NCBI RefSeq assembly: GCF_002884445.1 | Contig: NZ_KZ614144.1 | Span: 4,260,094 to 4,324,093 of the forward strand | DNA length: 64,000 bases | Reading direction: 5' to 3' | DNA from: Paenibacillus castaneae | GTDB taxonomy: Bacteria > Bacillota > Bacilli > Paenibacillales > Paenibacillaceae | Shown here: positions 1 to 9,046 of the stretch, piece after piece | Layout of the letters: each line of letters starts with the position of its first letter | Position numbering within the stretch: position 1 is the first letter of the stretch | Notes under the pieces: generated by a model | The model's database searches: none | The model's input: the letters and a program-made list of their open reading frames with translations, nothing else | Told to the model about the DNA's origin: nothing | Translations under genes and position numbers: made by a program

Positions 1-2255
1 CAATTACGGCCGTGTGTCGATAGAATTCGAGCGGAAGCCAGCTTTCCAGCTTCCCACGTGATGTCCACGATGAAGCCGCCTCTAGCTTTCAAGCCTTTTA
101 CAAATCCGCTTGGCCATGCGGCAGGCAATGCCGGAAGGAGCTCCAAAGCGTCCAGATGGCTTTGCAGCAGCAGCTCCGCTATTCCCGCAGTGCCGCCAAA
201 GTTGCCGTCGATTTGAAAAGGCGGATGATCATCAAACAAGTTCGGATGAGTCGATCTTGCCAGCAGCGTATGGATGAAGCGGTAAGAAGACTCCGAATCG
301 CCAAGCCGTGCATACAGATTAATAAGCCATGCGCAGCTCCATCCCGTATGTCCGCCTCCGTTACTTATTCGACTCTCCAGTGACAGCCGGCTTGCTTCAA
401 CCAGCTCCGGCGTCGCTTCCTTATTAATCGTAGTGCCGGGATATAAGCCGTATAAATGCGAAACATGGCGATGTCCCGGTTCATGCTCTTCGAAATGCTC
501 ATGCCATTCTTGCAATAAGCCTTTTGGAGAAATTTGAAGCGGAGGAAGCTTTCGCCGTGCTGCGGCAAGCTCTTCCGCAAATGGCTCATCAATCTGCAGT
601 AATTGCACGGCAGTCAGGCAATGCTCAAACAGCTCATTAATTAGCGTAATGTCCATGGCAGAACATTCAGCAACGCTGCTCACTTCTCCCTCTGCGGTAA
701 TAAATTTGTTTTCCGGCGAGGTCGATGGGGACGTCATGAGCAGTCCTTCCTTACTCTCTTGCAGCCAGCTCAAGCAGAATAAAGCTGCTCCCCTCATAAC
801 GGGATAAGCTCTCTCCCGCAAAAAGGTGTCGCTGGGGTTAAATAAATAATGCTCCCATAAATGCTGAGTGAGCCATACGCCGCCCATTGGCCAGAATGCC
901 CAGCTTGGATGTCCGGCAGTCGGTGTTGAGCTTCGCCATAAATCAACGTTATGATGGGCAACCCAGCCATCGCAATTGTAATGAATAGCTGCTGTGCGTG
1001 CCCCGTTCTCGCTTAACTCTTCAATCATTTGAAACAAAGGCTCGTGGCATTCGCTTAAATTGCCAAGCTCCGCCGGCCAATAATTCATTTGCGTATTAAT
1101 ATTTGTCGTATAATTACTGTTCCAGGGCGGCTGCACACGATCATTCCATATTCCTTGCAAGTTTGCCGGCTGCGTCCCTGGCCGCGAGCTTGCCATTAGC
1201 AAATAACGGCCATATTGGAAGTAGAGCGCTTCCAGCTCTGGGTCTTGATCGCCTTTCTTATAAGCTTCCAAACGCTCGTCTGTAGGCAATATTCCATTCG
1301 CTGCTCTTCCAAGCCCGATGTCCACACGCTGGAAGAGGCTGCGATGGTCTTTCATATGCCGGTCACGAAGCTGCTCATAACCGAAGGAGCTCGCCGCGTC
1401 CAGCACTCTTTTGCTTTCCTGACGAAGCTTTTCTTCATTATTGAGCGGCTGACGATCATATCTCTCAAAGCTTGTTACAGCGCTAAGCAAGAACGTGACC
1501 GTCCGTGCTCCTTGAATTTTCAACTCCTTCGCAGCAGTTATAGAAGCTGCTCCTCCGTCAACAATCGCCTGAAGACGAGCTTGAAACGTTATTCCGCGGG
1601 TCTCATCATACTGCACAGGCTTGGGATGATCGCCCATATAATTATCCGCAACATGACTCGGACAACGGCCGTGCAGCACTATTACCGCATTGCCTTCCGC
1701 TGTGAGCTCAAATTGAACCGGGCTTTGCAGTGAAGCTGTTAATGAAATCAGATCATCACCAGTCGCCTTGTATTTCATGCCAACTACTTGATCAACAGCG
1801 CTAACGAAAGTTTCACGCCGATAGATTGTATTTCCCATTTGAAAACTTGTCGTCGTGATCCCAGCGTCCATATCCAATTTGCGAATGTAGCTGCCTAGCT
1901 CCCTATTTCCCTCAGCAAAATGCTGTTCAATATGCCAATCGCCCATCGGCTGGTACGATTCGGTATTCTTTCCGAGCATCCTTGCCTCTACAAGCTGCTC
2001 CGCCTGAGCGAAGCGCTTCTCCGATAGGTGCTCCCTAACCCGTCTCAAATATCGAACAGCCTCATAATTATTCGTGTCGCGCGGAAAGCCTGACCAGAGC
2101 GTGTCTTCATTTAATTGGATTCGTTCTTTTTCAATGCCGCCAAACACCATTCCGCCCATACGGCCATTTCCAATCGGCAGCGCTTCTTCCCATCTCGAAG
2201 CCGGCTGATTGTACCACAGTGTCCACGGATGTTCCTTCTCTATCCACTTCCCCAT
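1..2255 (-). CDS. GH95 family glycoside hydrolase (alpha-L-fucosidase-like), 3' end cut by window
   Basis: About 751 codons are present; the C-terminus lies beyond base 1. The start ATG is at 2255 behind AGGAGA. The N-terminus (WYNQPASRWEEALPIGNGRM) is the signature of GH95 enzymes, which remove alpha-1,2-fucose or, in some members, alpha-galactose by inversion. The family catalytic positions are visible: NINTQMNYWPAE near residue 385 (the Asn pair), SPENKF near 513 (general acid Glu) and DGNFGG near 682 (Asp). No signal peptide is seen, so it probably acts in the cytoplasm on imported oligosaccharides. No frameshift was noticed. Family assignment is firm; fucosidase versus galactosidase is not settled by sequence alone. 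Confidence 0.93.
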   Translation of the reverse strand, partial: MGKWIEKEHPWTLWYNQPASRWEEALPIGNGRMGGMVFGGIEKERIQLNEDTLWSGFPRDTNNYEAVRYLRRVREHLSEKRFAQAEQLVEARMLGKNTESYQPMGDWHIEQHFAEGNRELGSYIRKLDMDAGITTTSFQMGNTIYRRETFVSAVDQVVGMKYKATGDDLISLTASLQSPVQFELTAEGNAVIVLHGRCPSHVADNYMGDHPKPVQYDETRGITFQARLQAIVDGGAASITAAKELKIQGARTVTFLLSAVTSFERYDRQPLNNEEKLRQESKRVLDAASSFGYEQLRDRHMKDHRSLFQRVDIGLGRAANGILPTDERLEAYKKGDQDPELEALYFQYGRYLLMASSRPGTQPANLQGIWNDRVQPPWNSNYTTNINTQMNYWPAELGNLSECHEPLFQMIEELSENGARTAAIHYNCDGWVAHHNVDLWRSSTPTAGHPSWAFWPMGGVWLTQHLWEHYLFNPSDTFLRERAYPVMRGAALFCLSWLQESKEGLLMTSPSTSPENKFITAEGEVSSVAECSAMDITLINELFEHCLTAVQLLQIDEPFAEELAAARRKLPPLQISPKGLLQEWHEHFEEHEPGHRHVSHLYGLYPGTTINKEATPELVEASRLSLESRISNGGGHTGWSCAWLINLYARLGDSESSYRFIHTLLARSTHPNLFDDHPPFQIDGNFGGTAGIAELLLQSHLDALELLPALPAAWPSGFVKGLKARGGFIVDITWEAGKLASARILSTHGRN

Positions 2256-2433
2256 ATATCAGGTCTCCTGTTATCGCTTTCATTTTATAATAGTGTATTC
2301 CTTCTATCATAACGGAATAGCCTTCTGAAGCTGTACCCTTGAGATTTCATGTAAAATCATATCAAAATTAGCGCTTGTTGCATGAATATACCTATTTTAA
2401 GACCTTTTTCATTTCTCATGCTTAGAAACATAT

Positions 2434-2466
2434 GAAAAGAGGCCAACCTTCACCACCGGTTGGCCC
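2434..2466 (-). terminator. Rho-independent terminator after the isomerase/dehydrogenase pair
   Basis: GGCCAACC (2441-2448) pairs with GGTTGGCC (2458-2465). Read on the minus strand the hairpin is followed by CTCTTTTC. It lies about 35 nt beyond the stop at 2499. Confidence 0.7.
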
Positions 2467-2498
2467 CGTCCCATAAAAGAATTCGTTTTACTTATGAT

Positions 2499-3335
2499 TT
2501 AAAGACCAGCTGCGCCAAACACCTTGTCAAAGCCTGCCTTAGAACGCAGCACAAGCACTTCTGGCGAATCTGAAGGAGCCTCAGCCGTTAAAATTTCTTG
2601 TGATACGGCACCTTTATAGCCGATTTTGGCTAATCCTTGAAGAAAACCGACTAAGTCGATAACACCCTCTCCTGGGTATAAGCGTCCGTTGTCGAGCGCT
2701 TCTTCAACTGGAACATTAGGCGCGTCATTGATATGAACATGAACGATCTGATCCGCCCGCAGCGCTTCGATATCCGAAACAGTCAAGCCGTTTGTGTACC
2801 AATGATACGCATCGAACAATAAACCGACATTACTTTCGCCAATGGCTGCAATCCAGTCCAGCGTTTCCTCAAGCGTCCATATAAATGGATTCTCCCAACG
2901 CGTACGCAGATGATGTGGCCCAACAAATTCGAGGCCAAGGCGAATGCCGTATGCGCCGAGAATTTGTGCACAAGTCCGCAATCTGCGTGTCGCTAGTGCC
3001 ATGAAATGCGCAGCTTTGTAATCTGTAGATGGCAAAATATAAGTACAGCAGCTGGTGCATCCCAGTGCTGCAGCTGCTGCCGCCGCAGAAGCAAGCTTCT
3101 CCAGACCTTCAAGAAATGCCTCTTCTGTCGTTCTCCATTCTACGGGAAGCCCGATCGAACCGATTATTAATCCGTTGCTTGTTAATAGCTCGCGAGCTTT
3201 CTCTACTCCGTGACGATTGATGAGTGATCCAGCATCTATATCCACGGCTTGAAATCCATGTGCAGCAGCAAGCTCAATTAATTGCTCATCACTTTCAATA
3301 CGGCCTAGACCTGCCCCGGTTAATCCTCTTAGCAT
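2499..3335 (-). CDS. Sugar phosphate isomerase/epimerase (xylose-isomerase-like TIM barrel)
   Basis: 278 residues, the usual length for the AP_endonuc_2/xylose-isomerase-like TIM barrel. Metal-site motifs are present in order: GLEFVGP (Glu, about 135), LLFDAYHW (Asp/His, about 172), VHINDAP (about 205) and SQEIL (Glu, about 245). An Ala-rich helix (residues 82-90) is notable. The start follows AGAGGTG. It sits 27 bp downstream of the Gfo/Idh/MocA gene on the same strand, a common pairing in oxidative catabolism of unusual sugars or inositols (3-keto sugar or inosose chemistry). The exact substrate cannot be read from sequence. Confidence 0.87.
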   Translation of the reverse strand: MLRGLTGAGLGRIESDEQLIELAAAHGFQAVDIDAGSLINRHGVEKARELLTSNGLIIGSIGLPVEWRTTEEAFLEGLEKLASAAAAAAALGCTSCCTYILPSTDYKAAHFMALATRRLRTCAQILGAYGIRLGLEFVGPHHLRTRWENPFIWTLEETLDWIAAIGESNVGLLFDAYHWYTNGLTVSDIEALRADQIVHVHINDAPNVPVEEALDNGRLYPGEGVIDLVGFLQGLAKIGYKGAVSQEILTAEAPSDSPEVLVLRSKAGFDKVFGAAGL

Positions 3336-3362
3336 AAGATTAGCACCTCTTTCATCTATTCA

Positions 3363-4442
3363 TTAATTTAAATTCCAGTCCAGCTTCACTTCATTGCCTG
3401 TACGAGAGGATTCATAAATCGCATCGAGCACAAGATTATTCGTTAAACCTGACATCACGGTTGTGATCGGCTGTTTGCCCTCACGAATGCAAGCCAAGAA
3501 ATGTCGGCTTAACCGTGCACGCTCGCCTTCATCATTATCCGCTTTGTGGAGCTCCGTTTCGAACGGACGGTCGAATTTTTCTGTGAGAAGCTTACCGCTC
3601 GCACCGCGATAGCTTGCTCCGCCTTCCGATCCCATCAGATGAATAAATGGCGAATTATCGGTATCCATATGAACAGCCCAGCTTACTTCTAGTGAAAGTG
3701 TACTGCCATCCTCCATCTTGATCAAGGCTGTTGCTAAATCCTCTACGTCATATGTACCGTTCCAGTCCGGAGTTCCCCAGCTGCCAATTCCTTTACGGCT
3801 TGGACCAAATTCGGCATAAGTAGCACCATATACGGATACCGGCTTCGGATTACCCATCAGGTAGAGTGCGAGATCCAGCATGTGAACGCCAATATCGATT
3901 AGCGGGCCGCCGCCTGATTGATTCGATTGCGTAAACCAGGTTCCCCAGCCGGGAATGCCTTTACGGCGAAACCATCCTGTTTTGGCTGAATAAATTTTGC
4001 CTAGCTCACCGCGGTCGATCTGCTCCTTAATCTGCATAGGAACGGATTCCCAGCGCATTTGATGAGCAACCATTACAACCTTGTCTGATGCCTGGCTCGC
4101 TTTCACAATTTGACGTGCAGCATCACCGCTAATGCCCATTGGCTTCTCCAATAGAACATGCTTCCCAGCAGCTATAGCTTGTGTAGCAATCGGAGCATGG
4201 AATTGATTGGGGACGCCGATAATGACTGCATCTACGTCAGAGCGCTGAATAAGCTCCTCAGCGGAGCCCAATACATTAGCAATTCCGAATTTTTTCGCTT
4301 TCTCCTCGGCTGCTGACAAATTAATATCCGCAATCGCCGTAATTTCACATTCATCCGCAAGCTTTGAAAACTCGCCAGCATGTACGCCGCCAATATTGCC
4401 TGCACCAATAATACCAACTCTTATTTTATTCGAAATCGTCAT
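3363..4442 (-). CDS. Gfo/Idh/MocA family NAD(P)-dependent oxidoreductase
   Basis: 359 residues. An N-terminal Rossmann fold with GIIGAGNIGG (residues 10-19) and the EKP motif (about 99-101) is followed by a C-terminal sheet domain with GGGPLIDIGVHMLDLA (about 178-193), which holds the Asp/His catalytic pair. Such enzymes oxidise or reduce sugars, inositols or their derivatives with NAD(P). GAGGAGGAAATCTG precedes the ATG. First gene of a two-gene unit with the TIM-barrel isomerase and divergent from an AraC regulator at 4575, which probably controls it. Similar to, but not the same as, the dehydrogenases at 9073 and 48882. Confidence 0.93.
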   Translation of the reverse strand: MTISNKIRVGIIGAGNIGGVHAGEFSKLADECEITAIADINLSAAEEKAKKFGIANVLGSAEELIQRSDVDAVIIGVPNQFHAPIATQAIAAGKHVLLEKPMGISGDAARQIVKASQASDKVVMVAHQMRWESVPMQIKEQIDRGELGKIYSAKTGWFRRKGIPGWGTWFTQSNQSGGGPLIDIGVHMLDLALYLMGNPKPVSVYGATYAEFGPSRKGIGSWGTPDWNGTYDVEDLATALIKMEDGSTLSLEVSWAVHMDTDNSPFIHLMGSEGGASYRGASGKLLTEKFDRPFETELHKADNDEGERARLSRHFLACIREGKQPITTVMSGLTNNLVLDAIYESSRTGNEVKLDWNLN

Positions 4443-4529
4443 CAGATTTCCTCCTCGAAATGGCTGCTATTCAAATAAGTCCTGCTCTCGTTATTTATGT
4501 TAGAATAAACAAAAGAAGAAAGCGTGCTT

Positions 4530-4559
4530 GTTTTTCGGAAAAAGTCTCAGTTTTTCGGA
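4530..4559 (+). promoter_or_regulatory. Direct repeat, candidate AraC-type operator
   Basis: GTTTTTCGGA occurs at 4530-4539 and again at 4550-4559, 20 bp start to start (about two helical turns), in the divergent region between the oxidoreductase and the AraC gene. Two same-face direct half-sites are typical of AraC-family binding; function is inferred. Confidence 0.4.
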
Positions 4560-4574
4560 GGAATCGACTATTCT

Positions 4575-5453
4575 ATGACCTACATACCCGATTATTTGAA
4601 AACGTATCCAAATATGAACACATCATCTCCTCTTCACATTAGTCTGAACCGCTTGTATCATGGCTTCCGTCCCCATCGTCATGACTTTTTGGAGTTTTCA
4701 TATGTTGTGGACGGCAGAGGCTCCGAATCTATCAATGACGCTCACCATCAAATGCTTCCCGGCACATTCACTTTTGTCCTTCCCTATCAAGTGCATGAGC
4801 TCTTTACCGAGCCTGGAAGCACATTAGTGCTATATAATTGCAATTTCAGCATGGATCTATTGATGGAGCCGGGGCAAGAGGAAGGGCTGATGGATCTCAT
4901 TGCTCAAAATACGCTTCCATCCTCCATACAGCTGGATGGGCCGGATAATGAGAGAATGCGCCTATTAATAGAAGATATGTATCACGAATATAAAGGACAG
5001 GAGCCTTGGCGCCGAACGATGCTTCAGGTCAGGCTTAAGGAAATATTGGCCTGCTTCGATCGGTCTCGCAGAAAATCTGCGCCAACAGCCTCTGTTGCCG
5101 CTCCAGCCAACAAAACATCGGCCTCGGTATGGCCCATTATTCAACACATACACCGCCATTACCAGGATGATCTCGCGCTGTCCGATTTAGCAAGCATGTT
5201 CTCGCTTAGCGTCTCGCGCATCAGTGAGGTGATCAAGCATACGACAGGACAGACCTTTGTACATTTCCTGCATGATCTTCGATTGCGCCACGCGTGCAGC
5301 CTGCTCGTTTCCACCGATATGAGCGTTGCCGAAATTGCGCTTGAGGTTGGCTACGGCTCCTATAAGACGTTTTCCCGCATTTTTCGCGAGACGAAGGGCG
5401 TCGTACCTAAAGATTATCGCAAAATGAAGCTCACACAGGAAAAACTGAATTGA
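4575..5453 (+). CDS. AraC family transcriptional regulator
   Basis: 292 residues from ATG 4575. An in-frame GTG at 4524 exists but has no ribosome site, while GGAGG at 4557-4561 serves 4575 (spacing about 13 nt). The N-terminal cupin-like sensor contains HGFRPHRHDFLEFSYVVDG and a barrel segment ending HELF. The C-terminal AraC domain (last 100 residues) has both helix-turn-helix units, with LSDLASMFSLSVSRISEVIK and VAEIALEVGYGSYKTFSRIF. Likely a sugar-responsive activator of the divergent oxidoreductase-isomerase pair; it may also control itself through the direct repeat upstream. Confidence 0.93.
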   Translation: MTYIPDYLKTYPNMNTSSPLHISLNRLYHGFRPHRHDFLEFSYVVDGRGSESINDAHHQMLPGTFTFVLPYQVHELFTEPGSTLVLYNCNFSMDLLMEPGQEEGLMDLIAQNTLPSSIQLDGPDNERMRLLIEDMYHEYKGQEPWRRTMLQVRLKEILACFDRSRRKSAPTASVAAPANKTSASVWPIIQHIHRHYQDDLALSDLASMFSLSVSRISEVIKHTTGQTFVHFLHDLRLRHACSLLVSTDMSVAEIALEVGYGSYKTFSRIFRETKGVVPKDYRKMKLTQEKLN

Positions 5454-5464
5454 CAATAACAAAC

Positions 5465-5518
5465 AAAAAACAATAGGCTGCCTTGCATGTAAACGAATTT
5501 ACATGTGAGGCAGCCCTT
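5465..5518 (-). terminator. Strong hairpin with minus-strand T tract
   Basis: AGGCTGCC...ATGTAAA (5474-5492) pairs with TTTACAT...GGCAGCC (5497-5514). On the minus strand it is followed by TATTGTTTTTTG, so it best fits termination of the small minus-strand gene at 5538-5624; it could also stop the AraC transcript. Confidence 0.7.
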
Positions 5519-5537
5519 GCTTTGCTATGTGTTTGGG

Positions 5538-5624
5538 TTAATCTACAATGGATAAGATTATAAATACGATGGCCAGCAAAGCGTAAAGTACAAGCGACAC
5601 AATCATTAATGTCCGCTTACTCAC
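5538..5624 (-). CDS. 28-residue single-span membrane peptide
   Basis: A GTG start (5624) follows GGGGAG with a 7-nt spacer. The product MSKRTLMIVSLVLYALLAIV... has a positively charged N-terminus, one hydrophobic span (about residues 6-26) and ends IVD before TAA. A terminator-like hairpin with a minus-strand T tract follows directly. Ribosome site, membrane topology and terminator together make a real small gene likely although it is far below usual length cut-offs. Function unknown; not recognised as a known toxin. Confidence 0.6.
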   Translation of the reverse strand: MSKRTLMIVSLVLYALLAIVFIILSIVD

Positions 5625-5892
5625 AGCGCTTCTCCCCTTCCAGCACCGATTAGGCTATACACCATTAATGTATGTGTATCGGGACAAACGCGGAAATTGT
5701 CCGACTAATTAAATGTGCAAATCCCCTCAACGCCCTAGATGCCTTTGCTTTACTGGTTTGATTTGTTAGAATAACGTAATGATAGAATGAATGCTGCCCG
5801 GCAGCAAATGCTGAGTAACATCGACAGGTTATCCCCATTGCTGGCCTCATTCCTTGCATCAGCTTTCTATCACCAAAATTGGAGGAGAAGCT

Positions 5893-6744
5893 ATGAAGAA
5901 GACAGCCTATCTCATGATTGTGAGCCTTGTTGTTGGATTGCTTGCTGCTTGCACTAACTATCAAAATTTACAATCTCCAACACAGCCAGTTCTGGAAAGC
6001 AGCTTAAGCCCGGATTCACAAACACCGGAAGACGCTGTGGAGCAGATTACAATTGAACAATTCCCTTTGCACTCGGACGACAAGCATGTTAGCTACAGCG
6101 AGGACTCGGTCATCGTACAGGTGAGTGGAATGACAGATCAGACTATTCAAAATAAAATTAATCGCACGCTGCAGGCATATGCCGATGAAGAGCTTGCTCA
6201 AACGATAATGATCGCCGAGGAAAACGTTACGGAGCTGCTGCAAGAGAAGGAGAAATGGCTTGAATTATATGATACGAATGACGAGTCTTTCTTTTATGGC
6301 CATATTGTAAACCAATTCTCGGTTACCTATCTCAATCCACATATCATCAGTGTCGTTTCTGACGGTTATGTCAGTATGATGCCGGAGGCTCATCCATTAA
6401 AGAAAAAGCAAGCATTCGTATTCGACCTCCAAACCGGAGATCGTTTGCAGATTAAGGATGCGTTGTCCCGTACCTCTACGATAGAAGCCGCATTCAAGCA
6501 GCTTACCCAGAATGAGATTTTGCTCGGTCATTTACGCCCAAAGGGCGCTGAGGAATCAATAAGCGACGCAGATGCCTTTATGAGCAATCTTAATTCAGAA
6601 AACTGGTGGATACAGGAAAAAAATGGCCAAAAAACAATGACGATATTTGAAGAAGCTATTTATGCCATTGGATTTTATGAGCTGGACTTCACATTGGAAA
6701 GCCTTGGCGAACTTGCCGACGCTGGCTCGCCCATCTGGAAGTGA
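5893..6744 (+). CDS. Lipoprotein with RsiV/DUF3298-like domain
   Basis: 283 residues from ATG 5893, chosen because TTGGAGGAG lies just upstream and it begins a lipoprotein signal peptide (MKKTAYLMIVSLVVGLLAAC), with the lipobox Cys at about residue 20. The mature part carries a region resembling DUF4163/DUF3298, as in RsiV and PdaC: VTYLNPHIISVVSDGYV, then a basic KKKQAFVFDLQTGDRLQIKD segment. It should be anchored to the outer face of the membrane. In RsiV this region binds lysozyme, but here there is no partner sigma factor and no anti-sigma N-terminus. Monocistronic, with a shared terminator after it. Confidence 0.78.
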   Translation: MKKTAYLMIVSLVVGLLAACTNYQNLQSPTQPVLESSLSPDSQTPEDAVEQITIEQFPLHSDDKHVSYSEDSVIVQVSGMTDQTIQNKINRTLQAYADEELAQTIMIAEENVTELLQEKEKWLELYDTNDESFFYGHIVNQFSVTYLNPHIISVVSDGYVSMMPEAHPLKKKQAFVFDLQTGDRLQIKDALSRTSTIEAAFKQLTQNEILLGHLRPKGAEESISDADAFMSNLNSENWWIQEKNGQKTMTIFEEAIYAIGFYELDFTLESLGELADAGSPIWK

Positions 6745-6772
6745 TGAATTTATTAGATCTCATAACAGCTAT

Positions 6773-6824
6773 AAAAAAAGATAGTCCAGAGCCTTCAATT
6801 GGAAGGATTTGGACTATCTTTTGT
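6773..6824. terminator. Bidirectional Rho-independent terminator
   Basis: GATAGTCC (6780-6787) pairs with GGACTATC (6811-6818) in a longer stem. TTTT follows on the plus strand and seven T on the minus strand, so it can end both the lipoprotein gene and the converging gene at 6862. Confidence 0.85.
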
Positions 6825-6861
6825 ATTCATATGCTTACATTGCAAGCAGCATTCCTATTCC

Positions 6862-7689
6862 TTAGCCCTGCTTGTCCATAGCTTCATAATAACGGGAAAT
6901 CTCAATAATTAGTGCGCCCATTCGCTCCAGCTCGGGAACAACAATTCGGTTCACGCCGTATTCCCTCAAAGCCTCAGCTGTTACTTTGCCGACAGCGGCA
7001 GCAACCACATTCTCATTAAAAACTGTTAGCAGCAGCTCGACACGATCCGTTTCAATCGCATATTTGAACAAATAATGCACCTGAACAGCTGTTGTGAAGC
7101 AGACCGCATCGACAGAGCGGGACATAAGCTCAGACAACAGAGTTTCTAATGTGTCGATTTCCGGCGGAACATGCTTATACGGCAATACGGATACAATCTG
7201 TGCGGCTCCTTTGTTTTCTAGAAACGCCACAAGCTCAGGTGCCTCTTCTCCGTGCAGTTGAATCCAAACTCGTTTTCCTTCGAAATGGTGGGAGGATAAA
7301 TTGTCGTTCAAATTCCGCATTGTCCCATCCGCATCGCTAACCTCTGCTTGAAGACCGTTTTGCTTGAGGAACGCTGATGTCTTATAGCCCCTGGTCGCTA
7401 TTCGCGCTTGCGCCAGCTTTGCCAGAACCTCTTCCTTAATGCCCAGCTTATCGGCGGCGTTCAGCAGGCTGTCTGAGCCCATGCCCGTAGTCAGAATAAC
7501 CCAATCCGCACCCTGCTTCGCGAACTGCCGCAGCGGCTCTTCGAGCAGGTCCTCCTCAAACATCGTCAGCCCTTGAAGCGAACGTACCAATGGCGTGCCG
7601 CCCTGCTTTTCTATAATTAAACCCATCTCATCTGTCTTCCGAGAACCTGCAATAACGATTGTTTTATTGTTCAAAGCTGCTATCCCCAT
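6862..7689 (-). CDS. Uroporphyrinogen-III synthase-like protein
   Basis: 275 residues from ATG 7689 (an in-frame ATG at 7764 would add 25 residues but lies upstream of a TATAAT box). The two-domain HemD pattern is visible: KTIVIAGSRKTDEMG at the N-terminus, DWVILTTGMGSDSLL in domain 1, then VDAVCFTTAVQVHYLF and AAVGKVTAEALREYGV in the second half. HemD closes hydroxymethylbilane to uroporphyrinogen III. No hem neighbours are present, so this may be a stand-alone paralogue with another or specialised tetrapyrrole role rather than the main enzyme. Confidence 0.82.
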   Translation of the reverse strand: MGIAALNNKTIVIAGSRKTDEMGLIIEKQGGTPLVRSLQGLTMFEEDLLEEPLRQFAKQGADWVILTTGMGSDSLLNAADKLGIKEEVLAKLAQARIATRGYKTSAFLKQNGLQAEVSDADGTMRNLNDNLSSHHFEGKRVWIQLHGEEAPELVAFLENKGAAQIVSVLPYKHVPPEIDTLETLLSELMSRSVDAVCFTTAVQVHYLFKYAIETDRVELLLTVFNENVVAAAVGKVTAEALREYGVNRIVVPELERMGALIIEISRYYEAMDKQG

Positions 7690-7735
7690 CGTCTTAAGCC
7701 ACCGTACTTTCGGTAAATTAGCATTAGCCGTGGTC

Positions 7736-7744
7736 ATTATACCA
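7736..7744 (-). promoter_or_regulatory. Extended -10 promoter element for the HemD-like gene
   Basis: On the minus strand TGGTATAAT, a perfect TGnTATAAT extended -10, lies 47 nt upstream of ATG 7689. No good -35 is seen at 17 bp. Its position between the two candidate starts supports the downstream start. Confidence 0.5.
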
Positions 7745-7812
7745 AAAGCATGGCAAAAGCGCATCCTTTAATGCGTTAATTGATCATTTCATTACCTTGC
7801 CATGATGAGTAA

Positions 7813-8925
7813 TCACGCATTTTCCCAAATGGTTTTGAAAAATAATGCATATACTTTTCTGAACACGATCTTCAGGATCATATAAACTGGAATAATTAGC
7901 AGAATACCGAGTATTCCCGCTATATCGCCACCGACCAATACCAAAATTATAGTTGTGACGGGATGTATATCAAGCTGTCTGCCGAACACATAAGGCCCAA
8001 TCAAATTATCTTGAATCTGCTGCGCAATTGTAATAATGACTATGGACCAAATCGCAGTCGTTGGCGAGTCGATAAAGGCAATAATGACAATGGGCACGGA
8101 AGACAGGAATGACCCGATAAACGGAATGAAATTCAATATAATTGCAACAACGCATAGCAGCAGCGCATAAGGCAAGTTAATAAAGAGAAAGCCTACATAC
8201 AATAATACCCCAAGCGCCACATTTACAATGACGCGGCTTACAATAAAGCTGCTGAGCATTTGATCAATTTCAGCCAATACTTCAGTCCCATGATTACGAA
8301 AACGAATCGGAATAAAGGCTACAATCCGTTCTCCGAATTTGCCCCCCTCCTTCAGCATATAGAACAGAAGAATCGGGAAAGTAAACAATACAATCGCAAA
8401 ATTAGAGAAGAAAGCAAATAAGCCGGTCATATACTCCGTAAGAATTGTAAAGCCTTTGTTCAAATACTCCGTCAGTTTGGAAAGCGGGTTGGAATCCTGC
8501 GGCAGAAAGGAAGAGAGAAAGCCGTTATGCTCAAGCTCCGCTACCTGCGCACTCAAAGAAGAGAATAGCTCTGGCGCATTTTCCACCAAATTCATTAATT
8601 GTGTTCGCAAGGAAGGCCATATTACAATACTAAACCCAACTAATAGAAGGCCAAAAACCAAATAAATAAGCACAACCGCGAACGTCCGATTCACCTTATG
8701 CCGCTCCATCACATTAACGAGCGGTCTTAATAAATAATAAATAAAACCTGCGAGCATTAATGGGACGATGATCATGCTGAACAAGGACAATATCGGCTTA
8801 AAAATAAAATCGACACGCGATCCCAAATAAATGATAACCAGCACCAAAATAATCGTAAAGCACCATCTGGTAAAGCTGTTCCACTTATTCGCCCTGATGC
8901 GACCGGATTTTCTGTTATCAATCAA
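7813..8925 (-). CDS. AI-2E family transporter (YdbI/TqsA-like permease)
   Basis: The open frame reaches 9012 (399 codons), but that ATG lies inside the terminator of the upstream gene. TTG 8925, behind GGGGA, gives about 370 residues, normal for the family. Seven to eight membrane segments are visible, with paired hairpins near the N-terminus (FTIILVLVIIYLG, PLMLAGFIYYLLRPLVN) and a conserved C-terminal PVTTIILVLVGGDIAGILGILL segment. Members export small molecules or ions; autoinducer-2 is the eponymous but not proven substrate. Start uncertain, family firm. Confidence 0.86.
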   Translation of the reverse strand: MIDNRKSGRIRANKWNSFTRWCFTIILVLVIIYLGSRVDFIFKPILSLFSMIIVPLMLAGFIYYLLRPLVNVMERHKVNRTFAVVLIYLVFGLLLVGFSIVIWPSLRTQLMNLVENAPELFSSLSAQVAELEHNGFLSSFLPQDSNPLSKLTEYLNKGFTILTEYMTGLFAFFSNFAIVLFTFPILLFYMLKEGGKFGERIVAFIPIRFRNHGTEVLAEIDQMLSSFIVSRVIVNVALGVLLYVGFLFINLPYALLLCVVAIILNFIPFIGSFLSSVPIVIIAFIDSPTTAIWSIVIITIAQQIQDNLIGPYVFGRQLDIHPVTTIILVLVGGDIAGILGILLIIPVYMILKIVFRKVYALFFKTIWENA

Positions 8926-9000
8926 ATAAATCGTCCCCGTTCCATTGAATCTGAATATTGCATACTGCTTTATACCCTTTGCGTTAGCGTAAGAAACAAA

Positions 9001-9046
9001 AAACAGACACATGCCCCTATTTGAATAGTGGTCACGAGTCTGTTTG
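9001..9046 (-). terminator. Terminator after the second Gfo/Idh/MocA gene
   Basis: On the minus strand ACAGAC...GTCTGT closes an imperfect hairpin with an inner CTATT/AATAG stem, followed by TTTTTTG. It lies 27-72 nt beyond the stop at 9073. Confidence 0.65.

Noticed and set aside
1215..1733. Plus-strand frame of 172 codons
   Set aside because: Lies wholly opposite the GH95 gene, whose family motifs are continuous; no ribosome site.
4597..4610. TGAAAACGTATCCA, a match to the loose cre pattern
   Set aside because: Inside the AraC coding region with weak dyad symmetry; a chance match is likely.
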